Positions 41,639 to 50,346 of a DNA stretch of 64,000 nucleotides are shown here, one piece after another. Numbering within the stretch: the first letter of the stretch is position 1; every line of letters starts with the position of its first letter. The DNA comes from Kitasatospora aureofaciens (GTDB taxonomy: Bacteria; Actinomycetota; Actinomycetes; Streptomycetales; Streptomycetaceae). The notes below the pieces were generated by a model, which had not been told where the DNA came from, ran no database searches, and saw only the letters and a list, made by a program, of their open reading frames with translations. The position numbers and the translations under genes are program-made. The stretch lies in NCBI RefSeq assembly GCF_019192735.1, contig NZ_JAHTKP010000036.1:1-64000 (forward strand), in the 5' to 3' direction.

Positions 41639-41751
41639 GAGGTCGGGTTCTCCAGGTCTGCCAGGTCTGCCAGGTCTACCAAGGGAGGTGCCGCGCGCAG
41701 CGCGTCCCAAGAAGGGTGGTGGCGGGCGACGGGTGGGCTCACTGCGCTCGG

Positions 41752-42966
41752 TCAGATGCGCTCGACGACGGTGGCGACGCCCATGCCGCCGCCCACGCAC
41801 AGGGTGACGAGGCCGTAGCGCAGGTCGCGCCGCTCCAGCTCGTCGATCACGGTGCCGAGCAGCATCGCGCCGGTGGCGCCGAGCGGGTGGCCGAGCGCGA
41901 TCGCGCCGCCGTTGACGTTCACCTGGTCGTGGCGGAAGCCGAGTTCGCGGATGAAGCGGAGCGCGACCGCCGCGAAGGCTTCGTTGATCTCGACCAGGTC
42001 GATGTCGGCGGCGGTGAGCCCGGCCTTGGCCAGGGCCTTGCGGGTGGCCGGCGCGGGGCCGGTGAGCATGATGGTCGGCTCGGAGCCGGAGACGGCGGCG
42101 GAGACGATCCGGGCGCGCGGGCGCAGCCCGTACCGCTCGCCGACCTCGCGGTTGCCGATGGCGACCAGCGCGGCGCCGTCCACGATGCCGGAGGAGTTGC
42201 CGGCGTGGTGAACGTGGTCGATGGCCTCCACCCAGTGGTACTTCTGCAGGGCGACGGCGTCGAAGCCGCCGGCCTCGCCGATGGCGGCGAAGGACGGCTT
42301 GAGACCGGCCAGGGTCTCGACCGTGGTGCCGGGGCGGATGAACTCGTCGCGGTCCAGCACCACGAGGCCGTTGCGGTCGCGGACCGGGACGACCGAGCGG
42401 TCGAACAGGCCGTCCGCCTGCGCCTTGGCCGCGCGGGCCTGGGACTCGGCGGCGAAGGCGTCCACGTCGGTGCGGGAGAGGCCCTCGATGGTGGCGATCA
42501 GGTCGGCGCCGATGCCCTGCGGGACGAAGTTGGTCTCGTACGAGGTCATCGGGTCCATGGCCCAGGCACCGCCGTCGGAGCCCATCTTGACCCGGGACAT
42601 CGACTCGACGCCGCCGGCCAGGATCAGGTCCTCCCAGCCCGAACGGACCTTGGCGGCGGCCAGGTTGACGGCCTCCAGGCCGGAGGCGCAGAAGCGGTTC
42701 TCCTGCACGCCGGCGACGGTGTCGGGCAGGCCGGCCGCGATCGCGGCGATCCGGGCGATGTCGGAGCCCTGGTCGCCGATCGGGCTGACCACGCCGAGCA
42801 CGATGTCGTCCACCGCGGCCGGGTCCAGGTCGGGGAGGCGGCGGCGCAGTTCGTGGATCAGACCGACGACCAGGTCGATCGGCTTGGTGCCGTGCAGCGA
42901 GCCGGTGGCCTTGCCCCGGCCGCGCGGGGTGCGGATCGCGTCGTAGACGTACGCTTCGGTGGTCAC
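41752..42966 (-). CDS. fadA: Acetyl-CoA C-acyltransferase (thiolase)
   Basis: A 404-residue thiolase. The N-terminal active-site cysteine lies in NRFCASGLEAVNLAAAKVRSG, the central fold has AGGVESMSRVKMGSD, and the C-terminal pair is GGAIALGHPLGATGAMLLG (His) and TLCVGGGMGVATV (Cys). It cleaves 3-ketoacyl-CoA with CoA to give acetyl-CoA. GTG 42966 has AAAGG upstream; longer frames have no good start. With the FadB-like gene behind it at a 113-base interval it forms the terminal steps of beta-oxidation in the operon. Confidence 0.95.
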   Translation of the reverse strand: MTTEAYVYDAIRTPRGRGKATGSLHGTKPIDLVVGLIHELRRRLPDLDPAAVDDIVLGVVSPIGDQGSDIARIAAIAAGLPDTVAGVQENRFCASGLEAVNLAAAKVRSGWEDLILAGGVESMSRVKMGSDGGAWAMDPMTSYETNFVPQGIGADLIATIEGLSRTDVDAFAAESQARAAKAQADGLFDRSVVPVRDRNGLVVLDRDEFIRPGTTVETLAGLKPSFAAIGEAGGFDAVALQKYHWVEAIDHVHHAGNSSGIVDGAALVAIGNREVGERYGLRPRARIVSAAVSGSEPTIMLTGPAPATRKALAKAGLTAADIDLVEINEAFAAVALRFIRELGFRHDQVNVNGGAIALGHPLGATGAMLLGTVIDELERRDLRYGLVTLCVGGGMGVATVVERI

Positions 42967-43030
42967 GGTGGAAACGCCTTTCAGGGCAAGGGGGTTCAAC
43001 CTTCAGGGGCCCGGTTTCAGGAGCCGGGGT

Positions 43031-44173
<1,143 letters not shown>

Positions 44174-44175
44174 CG

Positions 44176-45411
44176 CTACGCTCCTTGTTCTTCCTGGGAG
44201 TTCTGGGAGTTCTGGGAGTTCTGGGAGTTCTGGGAGGCTTGGGAGGCTTGGGAGGTATGGGAAGCCTGGGAGTCGAGGGACGGCACGGCCCAGTCCCGCG
44301 CCACCTCGGCGGTGTGCGCGCCAGGCCGGGCCGGCGGGCGGCGCAGCGAGCCGGGGGTGGTGGAGAACCGCGGGGCGGGCGCGGGCTGGGTGACACCGTC
44401 CGCCTCGACGTACGTGCCACGCGCCACCAGGTGTTCGTCCGCCGTTGATTGACGCATCGTCAACACAGGCTCCACGCAGGCGTCGGAGCCGGCGAAGACG
44501 GCCTCCCACTCGGCCCGGGTGCGGGTCGCGAAGCGGTCGGCGATCAGGGCGCGCAGTTCGGGCCAGCGGGCGAGGTCGTACTGGCCGGGCGCGTCCGGTC
44601 CGAGGCCGAGCAGGCGGGCGAACTCGGCGTAGAACTGCGGCTCCAGGGCGCCGACGGCGAGGTGCCCGCCGTCCGCCGTCCGGTAGATCGCGTAGAAGGG
44701 GGCGCCCCCGTCCAGCAGGTTCACGCCCCGGCGGTCCTGCCAGTGGCCGGCCGCGAGCAGCCCCCACAGCATGCTGCCCAGGTGCGCCGCGCCGTCCACG
44801 ATCGCGGCGTCGACGACCTGCCCGGTGCCGGTGGCCCGAGCGTGGTGCAGCGCGGCGAGCAGCCCGACGACCAGGTAGAGCGAGCCGCCCGCGTAGTCGC
44901 CCAGCAGGTTGGCCGGGATCCCCGGCGCCTCCCCGGGCCCGCCGGGCGCCGCGACCAGCCCGAGTACACCGGCCACCGCCGCGTACCCGATGTCGTGCCC
45001 CGCCTGCGCGGAACGCGGCCCCTGCTGCCCCCACCCGGTCATCCGGCCGTACACCAGCGCCGGATTGCGCCCGAGGCACACGTCCGGCCCGACCCCGAGC
45101 CGCTCGGCAACACCGGGCCGGTACCCCTCGATCAGCAGATCGGCGCGCTCCACCAGATCGAGCACCCGTCCCGGCCCGTCCGGGGACTTGAGGTCGATCA
45201 GCACCGAGCGCTTGCTGCGATTGGTGACGTCGTACGCCGGGTCGATCCCGAGCGGCGACGGATCGGGCCGGTCCACCCGCACCACGTCCGCCCCGAGATC
45301 GGCGAGCAGCATCGCCGCGAACGGCCCGGGCCCGATCCCCGCGAGCTCGACCACCCGCACACCCGCCAACGGCCCGGGGCCCGGGGCCGGTGGACTGCTT
45401 GTGTCACGCAC
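44176..45411 (-). CDS. CaiB/BaiF CoA transferase (alpha-methylacyl-CoA racemase type)
   Basis: A 411-residue family III CoA transferase. It begins LAGVRVVELAGIGPGPFAAMLLADLGADVVRVDRPD, the standard first domain, then SKRSVLIDLKSPDGPGRVLDLV with the CoA-binding region, HDIGYAAVAGVLGL (Asp as catalytic base), and NLLDGGAPFYAIYRTADGGHLAVGALEPQF as in the racemases (Amacr/Mcr). It would racemise 2-methylacyl-CoA so that branched chains can be oxidised, or transfer CoA. GTG 45411 has GAAGGG. The C-terminus is a repetitive tail SQASHTSQASQASQNSQNSQ caused by a 9-base repeat. First gene of the operon. Confidence 0.92.
   Translation of the reverse strand: MRDTSSPPAPGPGPLAGVRVVELAGIGPGPFAAMLLADLGADVVRVDRPDPSPLGIDPAYDVTNRSKRSVLIDLKSPDGPGRVLDLVERADLLIEGYRPGVAERLGVGPDVCLGRNPALVYGRMTGWGQQGPRSAQAGHDIGYAAVAGVLGLVAAPGGPGEAPGIPANLLGDYAGGSLYLVVGLLAALHHARATGTGQVVDAAIVDGAAHLGSMLWGLLAAGHWQDRRGVNLLDGGAPFYAIYRTADGGHLAVGALEPQFYAEFARLLGLGPDAPGQYDLARWPELRALIADRFATRTRAEWEAVFAGSDACVEPVLTMRQSTADEHLVARGTYVEADGVTQPAPAPRFSTTPGSLRRPPARPGAHTAEVARDWAVPSLDSQASHTSQASQASQNSQNSQNSQNSQEEQGA
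44187..44270. repeat. 9-base repeats coding a Ser-Gln-Asn tail
   Basis: On the plus strand TTCTGGGAG is repeated five times and GCTTGGGAG/GTATGGGAA-type variants follow. Read on the minus strand it gives SQN repeats at the C-terminus of the CoA transferase. Frame is kept at any copy number. Confidence 0.9.
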
Positions 45412-45432
45412 TGGCTGCAGAACCCTTCGGGG

Positions 45433-45453
45433 TTTGACAGTAAAGCTGTAACA
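45433..45453. promoter_or_regulatory. Possible operator of the acyl-CoA operon
   Basis: TTTGACAG (45433-45440) and CTGTAACA (45446-45453) form an imperfect inverted repeat 22 bases before the CoA-transferase start, in an AT-rich patch. The half-site TGTNACAG is shared with the site before the MerR gene at 38535-38557, which supports (but does not prove) control by that protein. Confidence 0.5.
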
Positions 45454-45545
45454 CTCGCGATGATAGAGAAGCGACCCGCCGGTAACAAGACCTCCGCCCC
45501 TCACCCCGCCCGACCCGATTCTGCAGGTGCCCCGGAAGGCGTAAT

Positions 45546-45565
45546 GGCCTATTGTGCGATAGGCC
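45546..45565. promoter_or_regulatory. GGCCTAT/ATAGGCC inverted repeat before the GNAT gene
   Basis: GGCCTAT (45546-45552) and ATAGGCC (45559-45565) are perfect arms around six bases, 28 bases before the ATG; GGCCTATT also repeats directly. It lies between the divergent CoA-transferase operon and the GNAT gene, so it may be an operator or -10 region. Confidence 0.55.
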
Positions 45566-45593
45566 TATTACGGACGACGCCGGGGGAACCGCC

Positions 45594-46235
45594 ATGACCA
45601 TCACCGACCGCACCGACCGCACCGACCGCACCGACCGCACCGACCGCACCGACCGCACCGACCGCACCGACCGCACCGACCGCACGATCGTCGCCGACCG
45701 CACCGACCGCACGATCGTCGCCGACCGCACGATCGTCGCCGAGACCGAGCGGCTGCTGCTCACCCGGCCTCAGGAGGACGACGTCGAGGCCGTGTTCGCC
45801 ATCCACGGGGATCCGGAGACCAACCGGTACAACCCGTTCGGGCCGCACCGGGACCGGGCGCAGAGCCGGGGCATGCTGGACGGGTTCCTCGCGCGGTGGG
45901 CGGAGGACGGGGTCGGGTACTGCACGGTGGCGACGCGGGAGGAGCCGGGGGTGGTGATCGGGTTCGCGGGGGTGTGCCTCCACACGCTGGACGGCGGGCG
46001 GGTGTTCAACCTCTACTACCGGTTCCGGCCGTCCGCCTGGGGGCAGGGGTATGCCGCCGAGGCCGCCCGGGCGGCACTCGCGGAGGCGCTGCCCCGGTTC
46101 CCTGACGTGCCGGTGACCGCGCTGATCCGGGCCGACAACGTGCCCTCGCGGCGGCTGGCCGAGCGGCTCGGGCTGGTGCCGGACCCGGACGGCCGGGTCG
46201 ATCACGAGGAGCGGCTGATCCACCGCATGGCCTAG
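45594..46235 (+). CDS. GNAT acetyltransferase with N-terminal Asp-Arg-Thr repeat
   Basis: A 213-residue protein. The GNAT core starts near residue 49 (AETERLLLTRPQEDDVEAVF) with RFRPSAWGQGYAAEAARAAL as the acetyl-CoA loop (W-G-x-G-Y-A) and TALIRADNVPSRRLAERLGL at the end, RimJ/RimL style. Before it are nine exact copies of ACC GAC CGC (45603-45683), giving TDR repeats, and then three longer TIVADR units. The tract is not part of the known family and would form a charged, flexible leader. The ATG at 45594 is the only plausible start, but if ribosomes entered later the repeat would be an untranslated leader. Confidence 0.85.
   Translation: MTITDRTDRTDRTDRTDRTDRTDRTDRTDRTIVADRTDRTIVADRTIVAETERLLLTRPQEDDVEAVFAIHGDPETNRYNPFGPHRDRAQSRGMLDGFLARWAEDGVGYCTVATREEPGVVIGFAGVCLHTLDGGRVFNLYYRFRPSAWGQGYAAEAARAALAEALPRFPDVPVTALIRADNVPSRRLAERLGLVPDPDGRVDHEERLIHRMA
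45603..45683 (+). repeat. Nine exact copies of ACCGACCGC
   Basis: The 81-base tract encodes (TDR)9 and is followed by partial CGCACGATCGTCGCCGAC units. The 9-base unit keeps frame, so copy number would change leader length only. Confidence 0.95.
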
Positions 46236-46267
46236 ACCGGAACATGGCCTGACCCGGAAACGCCGCG

Positions 46268-46293
46268 GATCCCCCTCCGGGGGGAGGGTGATC
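46268..46293. terminator. Hairpin after the GNAT gene
   Basis: GATCCCCCTCC and GGGAGGGTGATC pair with short mismatches, followed by GTTTCC. It comes 33 bases after the GNAT stop and fits a terminator. Confidence 0.5.
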
Positions 46294-46342
46294 GTTTCCT
46301 GGGCCGACGTGCCGGCCCGGGGCGCGGCGGGACCGTAGGGGC

Positions 46343-47341
46343 ATGAGACGCAAGGACGATGTGGTGCGGGGGGCGGCGGCCGGGGTCGCGATGGCGGCGA
46401 CGGTGCCCTATCTGACGCTCAAGGTGCTGTGGCTGGCCGGGTGCGAGGTGGGAGTGCGCGACTCGGGGGCGATGGACAAGCTGTGGCTGCTCAACCTGCT
46501 CACCTTCGGGATGGACGCGATCGCCCTGGCGCTCGCCCTCGCCTTCGTCCGGCCGTGGGGGTGGCGGGCGCCGGCCGGGCTGGTGGCGTTCCCGATGTGG
46601 GTGGCGACCGGGCTGCTCGGGACGATCCTGGTGGCGCTGCCGGTGTCGATGGTGGCCGGGCTGGTGCTCGGGCCGGAGCACCGGACGCCTGAGCAGCCCG
46701 CCGACGAGGGCCTGGCTGGCTGGGTGTTCACGCTGGTGTACGGCGGCTTCTCGGTGCAGGGCGTCGCGCTGATCACCGCGTTCGTGCTCTACGCCCGACG
46801 GCGCTGGGCGGGCCTGCTGCGCGACCGGATCGGCGACCTGCCGGACTCCCCCACGCGGAACGTGCAGCGCGCGTTCGTCGGCGTTTCCGCGCTGGTCGCG
46901 CTGGGTGTCGCGGTGGCCCGGGTGTACTGGGCGGCGGGCGGGACGACCGGGTTGCCGCTGCGCTGGGTCGAGCAGCGCACCCGGGCGGTCGCGACGATGG
47001 ACGCGGTGACCGCGGTGATGGCGGTGGCCGCGGCGGGGGCGCTGCTGGTGCTGGTGTTCCGGGTCGGGCCGGGGCGGCGGCTGCGGGTACCGCTCGTAGT
47101 GGCGTGGACCGCCGCCGGGTCGCTCTTCGCCTGGGGTGCCTGGCAGTTGGTGGCGTTCGGCAGCTCGACGACGGTGCCGGACCTGCCGAGCGCGGTGCCG
47201 GGGCTGATGGTCCTGGTGGAGGCCGGGCAGGTGGTGGCCGGGGTGCTGATCCTGGCCGTGGGCGCGATGGCGCTGACCGAACGGGCCGCGGCGGCCGCAG
47301 CGGCCGCGCAAGCACTGCCTGCCGTAGAGTCGCGCGGGTGA
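46343..47341 (+). CDS. Uncharacterised multi-pass membrane protein
   Basis: A 332-residue membrane protein with about eight hydrophobic segments (for example AAAGVAMAATVPYLTLKVLW, LVAFPMWVATGLLGTILVAL, GLMVLVEAGQVVAGVLILAV) and a short charged loop RTPEQPADEG. I know no function. Its stop overlaps the GTG start of the sensor kinase by four bases (GTGA), so it is co-transcribed and translationally coupled with a two-component system. It may be part of the signal sensing for that kinase. The end carries a run of alanines (ERAAAAAAAAQAL). Confidence 0.75.
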   Translation: MRRKDDVVRGAAAGVAMAATVPYLTLKVLWLAGCEVGVRDSGAMDKLWLLNLLTFGMDAIALALALAFVRPWGWRAPAGLVAFPMWVATGLLGTILVALPVSMVAGLVLGPEHRTPEQPADEGLAGWVFTLVYGGFSVQGVALITAFVLYARRRWAGLLRDRIGDLPDSPTRNVQRAFVGVSALVALGVAVARVYWAAGGTTGLPLRWVEQRTRAVATMDAVTAVMAVAAAGALLVLVFRVGPGRRLRVPLVVAWTAAGSLFAWGAWQLVAFGSSTTVPDLPSAVPGLMVLVEAGQVVAGVLILAVGAMALTERAAAAAAAAQALPAVESRG

Positions 47342-48621
47342 ACACGGGGGCGGGCGGCCGGATGCGGCGTACGGCGGAGGCGCTGGTCGGGCGGCGGGCC
47401 CGGCTGCGCTGGGTGCATCTGGTGCTGGGCGGCGCCCTGTTGATGCCGTACTGGCTGCTCTCGCAGGTGATGCTCGGGGCGCTCAACAACAGCCAGAGCC
47501 ACTCGCAGCAGCTGCTGCTCCAGCTCGCCTCGCTCGGCACCTCGCTGCCGATGGCCGCCGTCACCGCGCTGCTGCCTACCGTCCGGACGCTGGAGAGCGC
47601 AGCAGCGCGGGCGTTGTGCGCGCCGGACCGGCCGGACGAGCTGGCCACCGGGCCGGCCCGGTCGTGGGCGGCCAGGCGCCGCGCCGCCGCCTGGTACGTC
47701 CTGCACCTCTTCCTCGGCGGGGTGGTCGCCGGGATGACGCTGGCCGGGGCGCCGTTCTCGGTGACGCTGGTGTTCAACTTCGGCGCGGCCCGCGACCTCG
47801 CCCAGTACTGGGAAAACCGTTTCCCCGGCTGGATGCTCACCGGTCCCGCCCTCGGCCTTGCCGTCCTGGCCCTGATCGTCGGCACCAACGCCGTCTGCGG
47901 CGCCCTGCTCGCCCGCTGGGCGCCCGTCCTGCTCGGCCCCACCCCGGAGGAGCGGCTGGCCGCCGCCGAACGCCGGGCCGTCGTGCTCGCCCAGCGCAAC
48001 CGGCTGGCCCGCGAACTGCACGACTCGGTCGGGCACGCGCTGAGCGCCGTCGGCATCCAGGCCTCGGCGGCGGCCCGGGTGCTGCGCAGCGACCCCGACT
48101 TCGCCGCCGAGGCACTCGCCGCGATCGAGGAGACCGCGCGGGCGGCCGTCGCCGAACTCGACTCCGTACTCGGACTGTTGCGCGAGGAAGACACCGGCGC
48201 CCACGGGCCGGCCGGTCCGACGCTCACCGGGCTGGACGACCTGCTGCGCCAGCTCGCCCACACCGGCGTCCGGGTGGAGGCCGACCTCGCCCCCGGCCTG
48301 GACCGGCTGCCCGCCGCCGTCTCCCGCGAGGCGTACCGGATCGTCCAGGAGGGCCTCACCAACGTGCTCAGGCACGCCGGGCCGGCGCCTGCCCGACTGC
48401 GGGTCGCCCTGGCGGACGGCCGGCTGGACATCGCCCTGACCAACCCACTGGGCCCGGCCCGCCCCAGCCGCCCCGGCGGCGGGCGCGGGCTGCGCGGGGT
48501 CGGGGAGCGGGCGGCGGCGCTGCACGGCGGCAGCGAGGCGGGGCCGGCCGAGGACGGGAAGACATGGCGGCTGGCCGTCTGGCTGCCGATCACTGGGGTT
48601 CGCACGGGAGGGACACGATGA
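47338..48621 (+). CDS. NarL-type sensor histidine kinase
   Basis: A 427-residue kinase. Four hydrophobic segments within residues 15-200 lead to the HisKA_3 phospho-acceptor RNRLARELHDSVGHALSAVG with His228, then the ATPase region with EAYRIVQEGLTNVLRHAGPA (N box) and RGLRGVGERAAALHGG (G box). The GTG start overlaps the stop of the preceding membrane-protein gene and its own stop overlaps the ATG of the regulator gene, so the three genes are one coupled operon. The stimulus is unknown. It resembles DesK-like kinases. Confidence 0.92.
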   Translation: MNTGAGGRMRRTAEALVGRRARLRWVHLVLGGALLMPYWLLSQVMLGALNNSQSHSQQLLLQLASLGTSLPMAAVTALLPTVRTLESAAARALCAPDRPDELATGPARSWAARRRAAAWYVLHLFLGGVVAGMTLAGAPFSVTLVFNFGAARDLAQYWENRFPGWMLTGPALGLAVLALIVGTNAVCGALLARWAPVLLGPTPEERLAAAERRAVVLAQRNRLARELHDSVGHALSAVGIQASAAARVLRSDPDFAAEALAAIEETARAAVAELDSVLGLLREEDTGAHGPAGPTLTGLDDLLRQLAHTGVRVEADLAPGLDRLPAAVSREAYRIVQEGLTNVLRHAGPAPARLRVALADGRLDIALTNPLGPARPSRPGGGRGLRGVGERAAALHGGSEAGPAEDGKTWRLAVWLPITGVRTGGTR

Positions 48622-49295
48622 GCGAGGGCACGAGCATCCGCGTGGTGATCGCGGACGACGAGCGGCTGGTCCGGATGGGCCTGCGGGTGGTGATCGACGC
48701 CGAGCCGGACCTCAGCGTGGTCGGCGAGGCGGCCGACGGCGCCGAGGTCGTGCCGCTGGTGCGCGAACTGCGGCCGGACGTGGTGCTCATGGACATCCGG
48801 ATGCCCGGCATCGACGGCATCCGGGCCACCGAGCAGCTGGTCGGTGGGATGGCCGAGCCGCCGCGGATCCTGGTGGTCACCACCTTCGAGCACGACGACC
48901 ACGTGTACGACGCGCTGCGGGCGGGCGCGGCCGGGTTCCTGCTGAAGCGGGCGCGGGCGGAGGAGATGGTCCAGGCGGTGCGGCTGGTCGCACGCGGGGA
49001 CTCGCTGCTCTTCCCGGCCGCCGTCCGCGAGCTCGCGCTGCGGCACGCGCCGGAGAGCGCCGCCCGGGGCGCCGCACCGGACCGCGGGCCGATCGGGCGG
49101 CTGACCGAGCGGGAGGGTCAGGTGCTGCGGCTGATGGCCACCGGGCTGAACAACGGGGAGATCGCGCAGCACCTCGTCGTCAGCCAGGAGACGGTCAAGA
49201 CGCACGTCGGCAGCGTGCTCGCCAAGCTCGGCGCCCGGGACCGCACCCAGGCGGTGATCGCCGCGTACGAGTCGGGGTTCGTGCTCCCGGGGTGA
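48618..49295 (+). CDS. NarL/LuxR-type response regulator
   Basis: A 225-residue regulator. Receiver: IRVVIADDERLVRMGLRVVI with acidic pair, Asp59 in VVLMDIRMPG, Lys in GFLLKRAR. Output: LTEREGQVLRLMATGLNNGEIAQHLVV then QETVKTHVGSVLAKLGARDR, a LuxR helix-turn-helix. ATG 48618 overlaps the kinase stop (ATGA). The partner is the kinase just upstream. Targets are not known. Confidence 0.93.
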   Translation: MSEGTSIRVVIADDERLVRMGLRVVIDAEPDLSVVGEAADGAEVVPLVRELRPDVVLMDIRMPGIDGIRATEQLVGGMAEPPRILVVTTFEHDDHVYDALRAGAAGFLLKRARAEEMVQAVRLVARGDSLLFPAAVRELALRHAPESAARGAAPDRGPIGRLTEREGQVLRLMATGLNNGEIAQHLVVSQETVKTHVGSVLAKLGARDRTQAVIAAYESGFVLPG

Positions 49296-49461
49296 GCCGC
49301 AAGGGGCCGGGACGTTCGGGAGGCCTGGGACGCCCGCTGTGCCCGCTGTGCCCGCTGTGCAGGGACGTTTCTTCCGTCCGGCCGCTACCAGCGAGTAGAG
49401 TGCGGCATTCCCCTCGACCGTCCGATACCTCCCGTATCGCCTGAAGCGAACTGGTGACCAC

Positions 49462-50115
49462 ATGTCAGTCCGGACCCGTCCCGCGCTGTGGTGGCGCATG
49501 GGCATCGTGCTCTCGGCGTTCCTCGGGCTGACCCTCGGGACCGCGCCGCTGGTGTACTTCACCGTCCAGAGCAACGTCATCGTGCTCGGCTACTTCATCG
49601 GCGCGGTCTACTGGATGACCAAGCGCAGCACCGTGGACGCGCCCGCGCCCCGGCTGCGCGGCGCCGCCACGCTGTACATCATCATCACCGGACTGGTCTC
49701 GCACATTCTGCTCCAGCACGGCGCCAGCCCGCTGCCCGGACTGGTCGGCGGGCCGGACCGGCTGGCGCACTGGTCGTCGTTCTTCCTGCACTACGTGACG
49801 CCGGTGATGGTGATCATCGACTGGCTGGCGCTCAAGCCGCGCAACGTCTCCGCGTGGAAGGACATCCCGCTCTGGCTGGCCTTCCCGCTCGGGTACGCGG
49901 CGATTGTCCTCACCCGTAACGCGCTGTTCACCGACTACCCGACGCCGTACCCGTACTTCTTCTTCGACCCGACGACCAACGGCTACGGCTACGTGTGGGG
50001 CCAGATCGCCATGCTGACGGTCGAGTTCATCGTGCTCGCCACGGCCGTGGTCGGCCTGGACCGGCTGGGCACCCTGGTCGCCGGCAAGCTGCGGCCCGCA
50101 CCCGCCGAGGCCTGA
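49462..50115 (+). CDS. Pr6Pr-family membrane protein
   Basis: A 217-residue protein with six membrane segments (for example MGIVLSAFLGLTLGTAPLVY, NVIVLGYFIGAVYWMTKRS, SSFFLHYVTPVMVIIDWLAL), matching the Pr6Pr group. The conserved residues HYVTP, W(K)DIPLWLAFPLGYA and YPYFFFDP are present. Function is unknown. A run of 9-base CCCGCTGTG repeats lies upstream (49333-49361). It seems to be a lone gene. Confidence 0.85.
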   Translation: MSVRTRPALWWRMGIVLSAFLGLTLGTAPLVYFTVQSNVIVLGYFIGAVYWMTKRSTVDAPAPRLRGAATLYIIITGLVSHILLQHGASPLPGLVGGPDRLAHWSSFFLHYVTPVMVIIDWLALKPRNVSAWKDIPLWLAFPLGYAAIVLTRNALFTDYPTPYPYFFFDPTTNGYGYVWGQIAMLTVEFIVLATAVVGLDRLGTLVAGKLRPAPAEA

Positions 50116-50210
50116 CCCCGGCACCCCGCCGGACGGTGCTCGCCCGTTTTCCCGTGCCATCAAAAGGGTTTGCTGTCGATACGACCTCAGGGTGGTCCGA
50201 CGGGGGCCGG

Positions 50211-50300
50211 GTGCCGGTGTTCACCGACGACGAGCGGACCGGGCTCAAGGACTCGGCCCTGAGCACGGCCCGCCGGATCCTCACCGAGGACGCGCAGTAG
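50211..50300 (+). CDS. Possible 29-residue small protein or gene remnant
   Basis: A frame from GTG 50211 reads VPVFTDDERTGLKDSALSTA and then RRILTEDAQ, with G or C at almost every third position. Its codon pattern is coding-like, but there is no clear ribosome site and no family that I recognise. It may be the end of a lost gene. The rest of the 231-base gap shows no feature. Confidence 0.3.
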   Translation: MPVFTDDERTGLKDSALSTARRILTEDAQ

Positions 50301-50346
50301 CGAACAAAGCGGTAGCGAACGCGCGGTAGCGGACAAGTGGCAGCGG

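Noticed and set aside
39776..41818. A 680-residue plus-strand frame opposite the FadB-like gene
   Set aside because: Antisense shadow of a conserved beta-oxidation enzyme.
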